Positions 7,598-14,188 of a stretch of DNA of 14,377 nucleotides are shown piece after piece. The stretch lies in NCBI GenBank assembly GCA_034666665.1, contig JAXDLK010000368.1, forward strand, positions 1 through 14,377, written 5' to 3'. Below the pieces are notes generated by a model, which made no database searches, was not told the origin of the DNA, and saw nothing but the letters and a program-made list of their open reading frames with translations. Source of the DNA: JAXDLK01 sp034666665 (GTDB taxonomy: Bacteria > Desulfobacterota > Binatia > JACPRU01). Numbering within the stretch: the stretch's first letter is position 1; each line of letters starts with the position of its first letter. A program made the translations under genes and the position numbers.

Positions 7598-8730
7598 AGG
7601 ACCACCAGGTCGTCGCGGTGGATCACTTCGTCGGAGATCTTATAGCCGAGCAGCCGGTCGATGTCGCGCGTGTGCGCCCCGGCGATCTTGCGGAGCTCGG
7701 CGGCGCTGTAGCTCACCAGGCCGCGCGCGATCTCGGCGCCGTCGGGAGCCGTGCAACGCACGCAATCGCCGGCGCCGAACGTGCCGTCGATCGCGCGGAC
7801 GCCCGACGGAAGCAGGCTCCGGCCCTGAACGCGCACGGCGGCGACGGCGCCGACGTCGAGCTCGAGCGTCCCCTGCGGCCGGAGCGTGTACGCGATCCAG
7901 TGCTTGCGGCTGGCCATTCGGTCGGTATGCGGCACGACCAGCGTGCCGATCTCCGTCATCGGATCGAACGCGCGCGCGAGGACGTCGGGGCGCCGGCCGT
8001 CCGCGATCAGCGTGTGCACGCCCGCCGCCGAGGCCTTGCGGGCGGCCTCGAGCTTGCTGGCCATGCCGCCGGTGCCGAGCTTCCCGGCACTGCCGCCGGC
8101 GAACCGCAGCGGCCCGGGATCGTCGCCCGAGAGCAGCGGCACGAGCGGCGCGGCGGGGTCGACGTTCGGATCGGCGGTATGCAGGCCGTCGACGTCGCTC
8201 AGGATGATCAGCCAGTCGGCTTCCGCGAGCGAGGCCACCTCCGCGGACAGGTTGTCGTTGTCGCCGAGCTTGATCTCCTCGACGACCACCGTGTCGTTCT
8301 CGTTGACGATCGGCACCACCGAGGCCTCGAGCAGCGCCATCAACGTGTGCTTCGCGTTCAGGTACCGTCGGCGGTTCGTCAGGTCGTCGCGCGTGAGCAG
8401 CATCTGCGCCACGTGCCTGCCTCGAGCGGCGAAGCACTCCTCGTAGAACGCCATGAGATCGATCTGGCCGACCGCGGCCGCCGCCTGCTTCTGCGGGATC
8501 GTCTTCGGTCGCTCCGCGAGACGAAGCCGCGCCATTCCCGCGGCGACTGCGCCGGAGGTGACGAGCACGAATTCCGGACCCCTCGCGGAGAGCTCCTCGA
8601 TCTCGCCGACGAGAGCGCGGATCCGCTCGCGATCGAGGCCGCTCGAGGCCGACAGCAGGCTCGAGCCGATCTTCACGACCACGCGCCGCGCGCGGCCGAG
8701 GAGTCGCCGCTTAGCTTCGAGCGGCGTCAC
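7594..8730 (-). CDS. proB: Glutamate 5-kinase with C-terminal PUA domain
   Basis: ProB phosphorylates glutamate at the gamma-carboxyl, the committed and usually proline-inhibited step of proline synthesis. The 378 residues hold an amino-acid-kinase domain (VVVKIGSSLL at about 17-26 with catalytic K20; VTSGAVAAG at 57-65; VNENDTV at 142-148; LSDVDGLHTADP at 177-188; GTGGMASKLEAA at 219-230) and a PUA domain from about 286 to the end. The assigned GTG start at 8730 lies inside obg, overlapping its end by 20 nt; it gives the normal spacing to the kinase motif, though a later start cannot be fully excluded. It overlaps proA by 4 nt at its other end. Confidence 0.96.
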   Translation of the reverse strand: MTPLEAKRRLLGRARRVVVKIGSSLLSASSGLDRERIRALVGEIEELSARGPEFVLVTSGAVAAGMARLRLAERPKTIPQKQAAAAVGQIDLMAFYEECFAARGRHVAQMLLTRDDLTNRRRYLNAKHTLMALLEASVVPIVNENDTVVVEEIKLGDNDNLSAEVASLAEADWLIILSDVDGLHTADPNVDPAAPLVPLLSGDDPGPLRFAGGSAGKLGTGGMASKLEAARKASAAGVHTLIADGRRPDVLARAFDPMTEIGTLVVPHTDRMASRKHWIAYTLRPQGTLELDVGAVAAVRVQGRSLLPSGVRAIDGTFGAGDCVRCTAPDGAEIARGLVSYSAAELRKIAGAHTRDIDRLLGYKISDEVIHRDDLVVL

Positions 8731-9733
8731 GGACGTCGCTCTCGCCGGCGCCGAGAAGGCGGCAGACGCGGTTGACGAGGCTCCGGGTTCCTTCGCCGGT
8801 CGCCGCGGAGATCGCTTGGAGGTCTACGCCGCGGCTCGCAAAGGCTGCCTGGATCGCGGCGAGCTGCTCCCGGTCCTCCAGCAGGTCGACCTTGTTGCCG
8901 ACGACGATCTCCGGCCGCTCGGCGAGAGCCGCGTCGAAGAGCTCGAGCTCCGCGCGGACGGCGTCGTAGGCGCCGAGCGGCTCGGGAGCCCCGAGATCGA
9001 CGAGATGGAGCAGGACGCGCGTCCGACCGAGATGGCGCAGGAAGCGGTCGCCGAGCCCCTCGCCACGATGGGCGCCGGGAATCAACCCGGGCACGTCGGC
9101 GAGTACGAACGACGCGTCGTCGCCGCAGCGCACGACGCCGAGGTGCGGCACGAGCGTGGTGAACGGGTAGTCGGCGACCTTCGGCCGGGCCGCGGAAACG
9201 GCGCGAACGAGCGTCGACTTGCCCGCGTTCGGCAAGCCGACGATGCCGACGTCCGCGAGCAGGCGGAGCTCGAGCCGGAGGCGTCTCTCCTCTCCCGGCT
9301 TCTCCGGCACCGACTGGCGCGGAGCGCGATTCGTCGACGTGGCGAACCGCGCATTGCCGAGACCGCCGCGTCCGCCGCGCGCGACGACGACTTGCTGGCC
9401 GGGCTCCTTCAGGTCCGCCAGGAGCTCGCCCGTGTCGGCGTCGAACACCAGGGTGCCGGCGGGGACGCTCGCGACGTGCTCCTCCCCTCCCTTGCCGTGC
9501 TGGGACTTGCCGCGGCCGTGCTCGCCGCGCTCCGCCTCGAGCCTCGCCTGGTACTGGAAGTCGAGCAGCGTCGTCAGCCCGAGGTCTGCGCGCAGCACCA
9601 CGTCGCCCCCGGAGCCGCCGTCACCTCCGGCAGGGCCGCCGTGGGGACGGTATTTCTCGCGCAGGAACGCGACGCAGGGGCGGCCGCCGTCGCCGGCCTT
9701 GACGCGAACTTCGACCTCGTCGACGAACTTCAT
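8711..9733 (-). CDS. obg: GTPase Obg/CgtA
   Basis: Obg is an essential GTPase that binds the 50S subunit during late assembly and links growth to nutrient state. The 340-residue protein has the glycine-rich Obg fold (about 1-160, with GDGG and GGPAGGDGGSGGDV) and a G domain with G1 GLPNAGKS (166-173), switch TTL (192-194), G3 DVPG (213-216), G4 NKVD (280-283) and G5-like SAAT (309-312). It ends soon after the G domain, so it lacks the OCT and acidic tails found in some relatives. The ATG start matches the canonical MKFVDEV. No Shine-Dalgarno sequence is visible, and a strong terminator ends 17 nt upstream. Its stop lies within proB. Confidence 0.97.
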   Translation of the reverse strand: MKFVDEVEVRVKAGDGGRPCVAFLREKYRPHGGPAGGDGGSGGDVVLRADLGLTTLLDFQYQARLEAERGEHGRGKSQHGKGGEEHVASVPAGTLVFDADTGELLADLKEPGQQVVVARGGRGGLGNARFATSTNRAPRQSVPEKPGEERRLRLELRLLADVGIVGLPNAGKSTLVRAVSAARPKVADYPFTTLVPHLGVVRCGDDASFVLADVPGLIPGAHRGEGLGDRFLRHLGRTRVLLHLVDLGAPEPLGAYDAVRAELELFDAALAERPEIVVGNKVDLLEDREQLAAIQAAFASRGVDLQAISAATGEGTRSLVNRVCRLLGAGESDVRDAARS

Positions 9734-9750
9734 GGTGTGGAATCGAATCG

Positions 9751-9782
9751 AAAAAAAAGGCCCCCGGCAGTCGCCGGAGGCC
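9751..9782 (-). terminator. Intrinsic terminator after rpmA, directly upstream of obg
   Basis: On the minus strand GGCCTCCGGC pairs with GCCGGGGGCC across a GACT loop (9759-9782). The 10-bp stem has a single U-G wobble and is followed by eight T residues (9751-9758). This is a textbook rho-independent terminator for the rplU-rpmA message. It leaves only 17 nt before the obg start codon, so obg expression needs read-through or a promoter not recognised here. Confidence 0.92.
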
Positions 9783-9813
9783 TGGAACTCCGAATCGCAC
9801 CGACCGCCGTCCG

Positions 9814-10083
9814 TCAGCTCGAGGCGGACGGGCGCGGCTCGACGGACACTCGGCTGCGGTCGCGGCGGAAGCGTTCGTACTTGACGATGCCGTCGACCAG
9901 CGCGAACAGCGTGTAGTCGCGTCCCATGCCGACGTTCCGCCCGGGATGGACGCGGGTTCCGAGCTGGCGGACGAGGATGTTTCCGGCGCGGGCGAACTCG
10001 CCGGCATAGACCTTGACGCCGCGACGCTGTCCGTTGCTGTCACGCCCGTTGCGAGTGCTTCCTTGGCCCTTCTTGTGCGCCAT
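9814..10083 (-). CDS. rpmA: 50S ribosomal protein L27
   Basis: L27 sits near the peptidyl-transferase centre of the large subunit, where its N-terminus approaches the P-site tRNA. The 89-residue protein starts MAHKKGQGSTRNGRDSNGQRRGVK and contains GNILVRQLGTRVHPGRNVGMGRDYTLFAL, diagnostic for the family. The N-terminus is the direct MAHKKG form, without the cleaved extension known in Firmicutes. A GGGGAC ribosome-binding site lies about 8 nt before the ATG. It starts 22 nt after rplU and is followed by an intrinsic terminator. Confidence 0.98.
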   Translation of the reverse strand: MAHKKGQGSTRNGRDSNGQRRGVKVYAGEFARAGNILVRQLGTRVHPGRNVGMGRDYTLFALVDGIVKYERFRRDRSRVSVEPRPSASS

Positions 10084-10105
10084 GATCGTCCCCGCAGCGC
10101 TTCGG

Positions 10106-10450
10106 CTATCCCTGGATCTCGAGCACCTGAAGCGTGGTCAGGTGCTGGCGATGGCCGCGCTTGCGGCGGTAGCCCTTGCGGCGCTTCTTCTTGAACACGA
10201 TGATCTTCTTCGCCTTGCCGTGCTCGAGGATGCGTGCGGTCACACGCACTCCATCGATCAGAGGGGTGCCGACGCGCACCTGGCCACCGGCGGCGGCGAG
10301 GAGAACCTCGGCGAGCTCGATCGTCGAGCCCTTGTCCCCGGCCACGGACTCGACGCGGAACACGTCGCCCGGCGCCACCCGGTACTGCTTTCCGCCGGTG
10401 CGCACGATCGCGTACGTCTGGGGAGTGTCGCCGTGTTCCGTGCCGTCCAT
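10106..10450 (-). CDS. rplU: 50S ribosomal protein L21
   Basis: L21 binds 23S rRNA in the large subunit. The 114 residues include YAIVRTGGKQYRV (about 13-25), a basic segment KKIIVFKKKRRKGYRRKRGHRQHLT and the terminal LQVLEIQG, all typical. Homology begins at Y13, so the protein carries about 12 extra N-terminal residues (MDGTEHGDTPQT). There is no start codon at Y13, so the ATG at 10450 is the only reasonable start. No clear Shine-Dalgarno sequence precedes it. It heads the rplU-rpmA unit and diverges from plsX. Confidence 0.97.
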   Translation of the reverse strand: MDGTEHGDTPQTYAIVRTGGKQYRVAPGDVFRVESVAGDKGSTIELAEVLLAAAGGQVRVGTPLIDGVRVTARILEHGKAKKIIVFKKKRRKGYRRKRGHRQHLTTLQVLEIQG

Positions 10451-10485
10451 GAGCGTCTCGCGCGAGCCTCGGCCCGAACCGTGGA

Positions 10486-10514
10486 CCTGTACCGAAGCAG
10501 TCCCGGAGAGTCAA
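10486..10514 (-). promoter_or_regulatory. Predicted sigma-70 promoter for rplU-rpmA
   Basis: On the minus strand TTGACT (10509-10514, 5 of 6 consensus) is followed after 17 nt by TACAGG (10486-10491, 3 of 6). Transcription would start near 10478, giving a leader of about 28 nt. The -35 box and spacer are strong and the -10 is weak. Its -35 box is 4 nt from that of the divergent plsX promoter. Confidence 0.55.
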
Positions 10515-10518
10515 CGGC

Positions 10519-10547
10519 TTGTCGCCGGGGTACGGCTCGTCGATAAT
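10519..10547 (+). promoter_or_regulatory. Predicted sigma-70 promoter for plsX operon
   Basis: TTGTCG (10519-10524, 4 of 6 consensus) is followed after exactly 17 nt by GATAAT (10542-10547, 5 of 6). The start of transcription would be near 10554, leaving a leader of about 17 nt before the plsX GTG. An A/T-rich -10 box in such GC-rich DNA makes chance less likely. Confidence 0.6.
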
Positions 10548-10570
10548 GTCCGCGCTCGAGGCAGCCGCGC

Positions 10571-11587
10571 GTGCCGACGATCGCGATCGATGCCATGGGC
10601 GGCGACCATGCGCCCGAAGAGATCGTGCGCGGCGTGGCGCAGGTCTCCCGGGAGTCCGACATCCAGTGCATCCTCGTCGGCAACGAGGCAGTGATCCAGC
10701 GCCACCTCGAGGAGACGTCGTACCGCCCGGAGAAGCTCTCGATCGTCCACGCCCCGACGGCGATCGGCATGGCGGAGGATCCGCGGGAGGCGATTCGGGC
10801 GAAGAAGGACTGCTCGCTGCTCGTCGGCACCGCGCTGGTCGCCGCCGGCCGCGCCGATGCGATGGTGAGCGCGGGAAACACCGGAGCGTGCGTGCTCGCG
10901 TGCGCCAAGACGTTTCGGGTGATCCGGGGCATTCGCAAGACGGCGCTCGCCTCCGTCTACCCGCGCAAGGTCGAGTATCCCGGTCAGGACCCGCTCGCGC
11001 TGCTGCTCGACGTCGGTGCGACGATCCGCTGCCAGAGCGACGAGCTCGCGCAGTTCGGCATCATGGGGGCGGCGTACGCCAAGCGAATCTCCAAGGTGCC
11101 GACGCCGCGCGTCGCGCTGCTCAACATGGGGAGCGAGGCGAACAAGGGCGGCGACGTCCTCGCGTCCGCCTACGAGCTGATGCAGAAGCTTCCCGGTCTC
11201 AACTTCGTCGGCAACATCGAGGGCAACGATCTCGCCCGCGGCAAGGCCGACGTGATCGTCTGCGAGGGCCTGCTCGGCAACGTCGTGCTCAAGCTGATCG
11301 AGGGCGTGTCCGAGGTCGTTCTCGACCTCGCGAGCTATGCGGCGCATCAGCACCTCGCGTGGCGCCTCGGACTGTCGATGCTCGCGAGCGGCATCCGGCA
11401 GCTCCGCGATCTCACCGACTACCGGAACTACGGCGGCTCACCGATCCTCGGCTTCGAGAACATCTTCATCAAGTCGCACGGCCGCTCGAACGCGCGCGCG
11501 ATCGGTAACGCGGTCAAGGTGGCGGCAAAGGCGGTGCGCGACTCGGTCCCCGCGGAGATCGCGGCATCCGTCGCGCTGGGCCGCTGA
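10571..11587 (+). CDS. plsX: Phosphate acyltransferase PlsX
   Basis: PlsX converts acyl-ACP to acyl-phosphate, the acyl donor for PlsY in making lysophosphatidic acid, the first step of phospholipid synthesis. It is a cytosolic enzyme that associates with the membrane. The 338-residue protein shows IAIDAMGGDHAPEEIV near the N-terminus, SAGNTGA (about 100-106), LLDVGAT, NMGSEANKG, GNIEGNDLARG and the C-terminal GGSPILGFENIFIKSHGRSN, all family signatures. The start is GTG at 10571, just before the first motif, with a GAGGC stretch upstream. In many bacteria plsX lies beside rpmF and fabH; here it heads an operon with a HAD phosphatase and cutA, and overlaps the former by 1 nt. Confidence 0.97.
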   Translation: MPTIAIDAMGGDHAPEEIVRGVAQVSRESDIQCILVGNEAVIQRHLEETSYRPEKLSIVHAPTAIGMAEDPREAIRAKKDCSLLVGTALVAAGRADAMVSAGNTGACVLACAKTFRVIRGIRKTALASVYPRKVEYPGQDPLALLLDVGATIRCQSDELAQFGIMGAAYAKRISKVPTPRVALLNMGSEANKGGDVLASAYELMQKLPGLNFVGNIEGNDLARGKADVIVCEGLLGNVVLKLIEGVSEVVLDLASYAAHQHLAWRLGLSMLASGIRQLRDLTDYRNYGGSPILGFENIFIKSHGRSNARAIGNAVKVAAKAVRDSVPAEIAASVALGR

Positions 11588-12648
11588 TGCCGGGCCCGGG
11601 AGTCGCACGCGGCGGAGATGCGGGAGCGGGCGCGGCGGCGCCGGAAGCCGTCACGGTCTTTCGCTGGGATCTCGACAAGACGTATCTGCGGACCGATTTC
11701 GACTCGGTCCGCGACCTCCTGCGCGTACCCTTCGAGACCGCCGCGCAGAAGATCCACGTCCCCGGTGTCGCCGAGCTGCTGCGCGCGCTCCGCCGTGGAA
11801 ATCCGTCGCGGCCGCGGAAGGCGCTCGTCTACTTCCTGACCGCGAGCCCGCCCCAGATCGCCGGCCCGATCCGCGACAAGTTCGCACTCGACGGCGTCGA
11901 GGTCGACGGCATCGTCTTCAAGAACCAGCTGCAGATCCTCATGCGCGGGAACTTCCGCGGGCTCCGGGAGCAGGTGGGGTTCAAGCTGACGGAGCTGCTG
12001 CGCGCGCGCATCGAAGCGCCGGAAGGGGTGCACGAGTACCTCTTCGGTGACGACTGGGAATCGGACGCGATCCTCTATTCGCTCTATGCCGACGTCGTGC
12101 GGGGGGCCGTCGACCCTGGCGAGCTCGAGCGGCTGCTCGCGCTGCTCGCCGTCGACCGCGAGTGGCGGCGCGGCATCGCCGCGCTCGCCGAGAAGCTCAC
12201 CCCGGGGGACGTCGTGCGGCGGATCTTCATCCATCTCGAGCGCGAGAGCCCGCTCGGCGGGTTCCGCGCGTTCGGCCGGCGTTTGGTGGCGGCGTTCAAT
12301 TACTTCCAGACGGCGGTCTGCCTGTACGAGGAGGCGGAGATCGACCTCGACGGCGTCGAAGCGGTCGCACGCGCCCTGATCACGCGCGAGGGCTACACGC
12401 GGGCGATGCTCGAGAACTCCCTCGACGACGTGCGCCGCCGCGGGCACGTGGGTGAGGAGACGCACCGGAGACTCACCCGCGACCTCGCCGAGCGGGGCCT
12501 GGTGCCGTGGCGCCGTCGCTCCCTCGTGCGGCGGATGCGCGAGGGCATCGGGCGCTGGCGGGTGGCTCGCCGCGGCAGTGCGAGCGGCGACGCCGTCAGT
12601 GCGCTCGATTACGCGGCGGTGATCGCCGCCTGGAAGGAGAGCCGATGA
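11587..12648 (+). CDS. Uncharacterised HAD-superfamily phosphatase, App1/DUF2183-like
   Basis: I do not recognise a named gene. The 353-residue protein has a complete HAD set: motif I DLDKT (D28, D30), motif II T85-A-S87-PP, motif III lysine K133 in VGFKL, and motif IV GDDWESD (D155, D156, D160). The layout resembles the App1/DUF2183 catalytic domain, whose yeast member dephosphorylates phosphatidate. No membrane helix is evident. Residues 1-20 are Gly/Ala-rich. From about 180 a helical region follows, with FNYFQTAVCLYEEAEIDLDGV and a basic stretch (PWRRRSLVRRMREGIGRWRVARR) near the end. The ATG overlaps the plsX stop as TGATG, and there is no other start codon before motif I. Coupling to plsX suggests a phospholipid substrate, but that is inference; another phosphate ester or a protein is possible. 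Confidence 0.75.
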   Translation: MPGPGVARGGDAGAGAAAPEAVTVFRWDLDKTYLRTDFDSVRDLLRVPFETAAQKIHVPGVAELLRALRRGNPSRPRKALVYFLTASPPQIAGPIRDKFALDGVEVDGIVFKNQLQILMRGNFRGLREQVGFKLTELLRARIEAPEGVHEYLFGDDWESDAILYSLYADVVRGAVDPGELERLLALLAVDREWRRGIAALAEKLTPGDVVRRIFIHLERESPLGGFRAFGRRLVAAFNYFQTAVCLYEEAEIDLDGVEAVARALITREGYTRAMLENSLDDVRRRGHVGEETHRRLTRDLAERGLVPWRRRSLVRRMREGIGRWRVARRGSASGDAVSALDYAAVIAAWKESR

Positions 12649-12968
12649 GCGCGGGTGAGATCGTCGTGCTGGTCGTCGCCGGATCGGTGGACGACGCCGC
12701 GCGGATCGGGCGGACGCTCGTCGAGGAGCGTCTTGCCGCTTGCGCGAACGTGGTGCCCGAGGTTCGCTCGATCTACCGCTGGAAGGGCGAGATCGCCGAC
12801 GAACGGGAGGCGTTGCTTCTCTTGAAGACCAGGCGCGCGCTCTTCGTCGAGATCGAGCGCCGCATACGGGAGCTCCACCCGTACGACACGCCGGAAGTGG
12901 TGGCGCTGGAGATCGCCGCGGGGTCCGAGCGTTACCTGAGCTGGGTCCGAGCCGAGACGAGTCGCTGA
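12645..12968 (+). CDS. cutA: CutA1 divalent-cation tolerance protein
   Basis: CutA1 is a small trimeric protein with a ferredoxin-like, PII-like fold, linked to copper and divalent-metal tolerance; its exact role is unsettled. The 107 residues contain LAACANVVPEVRSIYRWKGEI (about 30-50, with C33), ALLLLKT, ELHPYDTPEVVALEI (about 77-91) and the terminal GSERYLSWV, a full family match. The ATG at 12645 overlaps the upstream stop as ATGA and has an excellent AAGGAGA ribosome-binding site 5 nt before it. The reading frame extends upstream to 12507 but that part lies inside the HAD gene. It is last in the plsX operon and converges on pilU. Confidence 0.95.
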   Translation: MSAGEIVVLVVAGSVDDAARIGRTLVEERLAACANVVPEVRSIYRWKGEIADEREALLLLKTRRALFVEIERRIRELHPYDTPEVVALEIAAGSERYLSWVRAETSR

Positions 12969-13018
12969 CCGCGTCTCGGCCTCGCCGCCGGAGCGAAGCG
13001 ACGCCCTACCGCGGTCAG
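12965..13018. terminator. Dyad containing the cutA and pilU stop codons (candidate bidirectional 3'-end structure)
   Basis: CTGACCGCG (12965-12973) and CGCGGTCAG (13010-13018) form a perfect 9-bp inverted repeat. The left arm contains the cutA stop TGA and the right arm, read on the minus strand, the pilU stop TGA. The 36-nt interior includes most of the second repeat copy and can fold further (GCGTC with GACGC). There is no T-tract on either side, so a rho-independent role is not certain; it could block exonucleases or be a weak two-way terminator. Confidence 0.5.
12981..13012 (-). repeat. Short stop-codon-proximal repeat, copy 2
   Basis: On the minus strand this 32-nt element begins GCGGTAGGGCGT and ends CCGGCGGCGAG, identical at both ends to copy 1 (3906-3944), with a 9-nt middle (CGCTTCGCT) in place of 16 nt. 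It begins 2 nt after the pilU stop codon. It lies within the convergent dyad between cutA and pilU. Confidence 0.55.
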
Positions 13019-14175
13019 AGCTTCCGCACGGCGAACGGCGGCGGCTCGCGCTTTCCCTCGATGCGGAACGTCGGAGTCCCCTCGGCCGGGGCGGCCGCTT
13101 GCTTGAAATCGGAGTTGCGGATGCGGATCCGCAGGTTGTTCGCGCTGTCCGCGTTCGCCAGCGCCTCCTCGAGGGTGATCTTGCCTTCCACGTGCAGCAG
13201 GTAGAGGGCGCGGTCGAACGTCTGGCAGCCCTCCTGCTCGCCCATCTCCATCGCCTCCTTGAGGGTGTCGATCTCGCCCTTCTTGATCAGGTCCTGCACG
13301 CGCGGCGTGTCCATCAGGACCTCGAGCGCGGCGACGCGCATTCCGTCGACGCCCGGGACCAGACGCTGCGAGATGATCGACCGCAGGTTGAGCGACAGCT
13401 GCAAGTAGATCTGCGAGTGCCGGTTCGAGGGAAAGAAGTTCATGATGCGCTCGATCGCCTGGTTCGCGTTGTTGGAGTGGAGCGTGGTGATGCACAGATG
13501 GCCGGTCTCGGCGAAGGTGATCGCGGCCTCCATGGTTTCGCTGTCGCGGACCTCGCCGATCAGGATCACGTCGGGTGCCTGCCGGAGCGTGTTCCGCAGC
13601 GCCTCGTGGAAGGAGAGGGTGTCGAAGCCGACCTCACGCTGCGTGAGGATGCAGCGCTTGTGGGGATGCATGAACTCGATCGGATCCTCGATCGTGACGA
13701 TGTGACCCGGCACCATGGAGTTTCGCCAGTCGATCATCGCGGCGAGCGTCGTCGACTTGCCCGAGCCGGTGGCACCGACGACGAGCACCAGGCCGCGCTT
13801 GGTCTCGATGATCTGGTTCAGGATCGACGGTAGCCCGAGGCTTTCGACCGAGGGCACCTTCTCCTTGATCTGGCGAACCACCATCCCGACGGTCCCGCGC
13901 TGCTGGAAGATGTTGCAGCGGAAGCGGCCGAGGCCGGCGAGCGCGAGCGCCAGGTTCATCTCCTTCTTGTCGAAGAACTCCGTCCGCTGGCCGTCGTTCA
14001 TCGTCATGTTCGCGAGCGTCAGCGTGTCCTCGCTCGAGAACTCCGGCTCCTCAGTGTCGGGGGTGGCCGTGCCCTCGACGCGGTAGACCGGCGGCATCCC
14101 GACCGTCAGGTAGAGGTCGGAGGCTTCGAGCTCCAGCATGCGCTGGAGGTAGCGAAAGAGATTCGGAGCCGACAC
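13015..14175 (-). CDS. pilU: Type IV pilus retraction ATPase, PilU type
   Basis: This is a hexameric cytoplasmic ATPase of the PilT/PilU family that assists pilus retraction in twitching, surface sensing or DNA uptake. The 386 residues contain the N-terminal ASDLYLTVGMPP (about 18-29), Walker A GATGSGKST (134-142, K140), Asp box TIEDPIE (161-167), Walker B ILIGEVRD (204-211, E208) and His box CITTLHSN (228-235). The C-terminal LIKKGEIDTLKEAME...GCQTFDRALYLLHVEGKITLEEALANADSANNLRIRI resembles PilU more than PilT. A 38-residue Pro/Ala-containing tail follows. The start is GTG at 14175, 13 nt after the upstream pilT-like stop. No clear Shine-Dalgarno sequence is present, so coupling to pilT is likely. 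Confidence 0.9.
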   Translation of the reverse strand: MSAPNLFRYLQRMLELEASDLYLTVGMPPVYRVEGTATPDTEEPEFSSEDTLTLANMTMNDGQRTEFFDKKEMNLALALAGLGRFRCNIFQQRGTVGMVVRQIKEKVPSVESLGLPSILNQIIETKRGLVLVVGATGSGKSTTLAAMIDWRNSMVPGHIVTIEDPIEFMHPHKRCILTQREVGFDTLSFHEALRNTLRQAPDVILIGEVRDSETMEAAITFAETGHLCITTLHSNNANQAIERIMNFFPSNRHSQIYLQLSLNLRSIISQRLVPGVDGMRVAALEVLMDTPRVQDLIKKGEIDTLKEAMEMGEQEGCQTFDRALYLLHVEGKITLEEALANADSANNLRIRIRNSDFKQAAAPAEGTPTFRIEGKREPPPFAVRKL

Positions 14176-14188
14176 GCTGCCGTGGACG

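Noticed and set aside
6131..7645. A 504-codon plus-strand open frame
   Set aside because: It is antisense to nadD and proA, both full length with catalytic motifs, and shows no domain of its own.
9751..9758. The eight-A run as a poly-A slippage or phase-variation tract
   Set aside because: It lies outside any coding sequence and is fully explained as the T-tract of the intrinsic terminator on the minus strand.
10451..10570. A structured L21 autoregulatory leader upstream of rplU
   Set aside because: The predicted leader is only about 28 nt, and I see no stable stem that would support a known ribosomal-protein leader.
10511..11353. A 280-codon minus-strand open frame opposite plsX
   Set aside because: It is a shadow of plsX and covers the divergent promoter region; its translation has no recognisable family motif.
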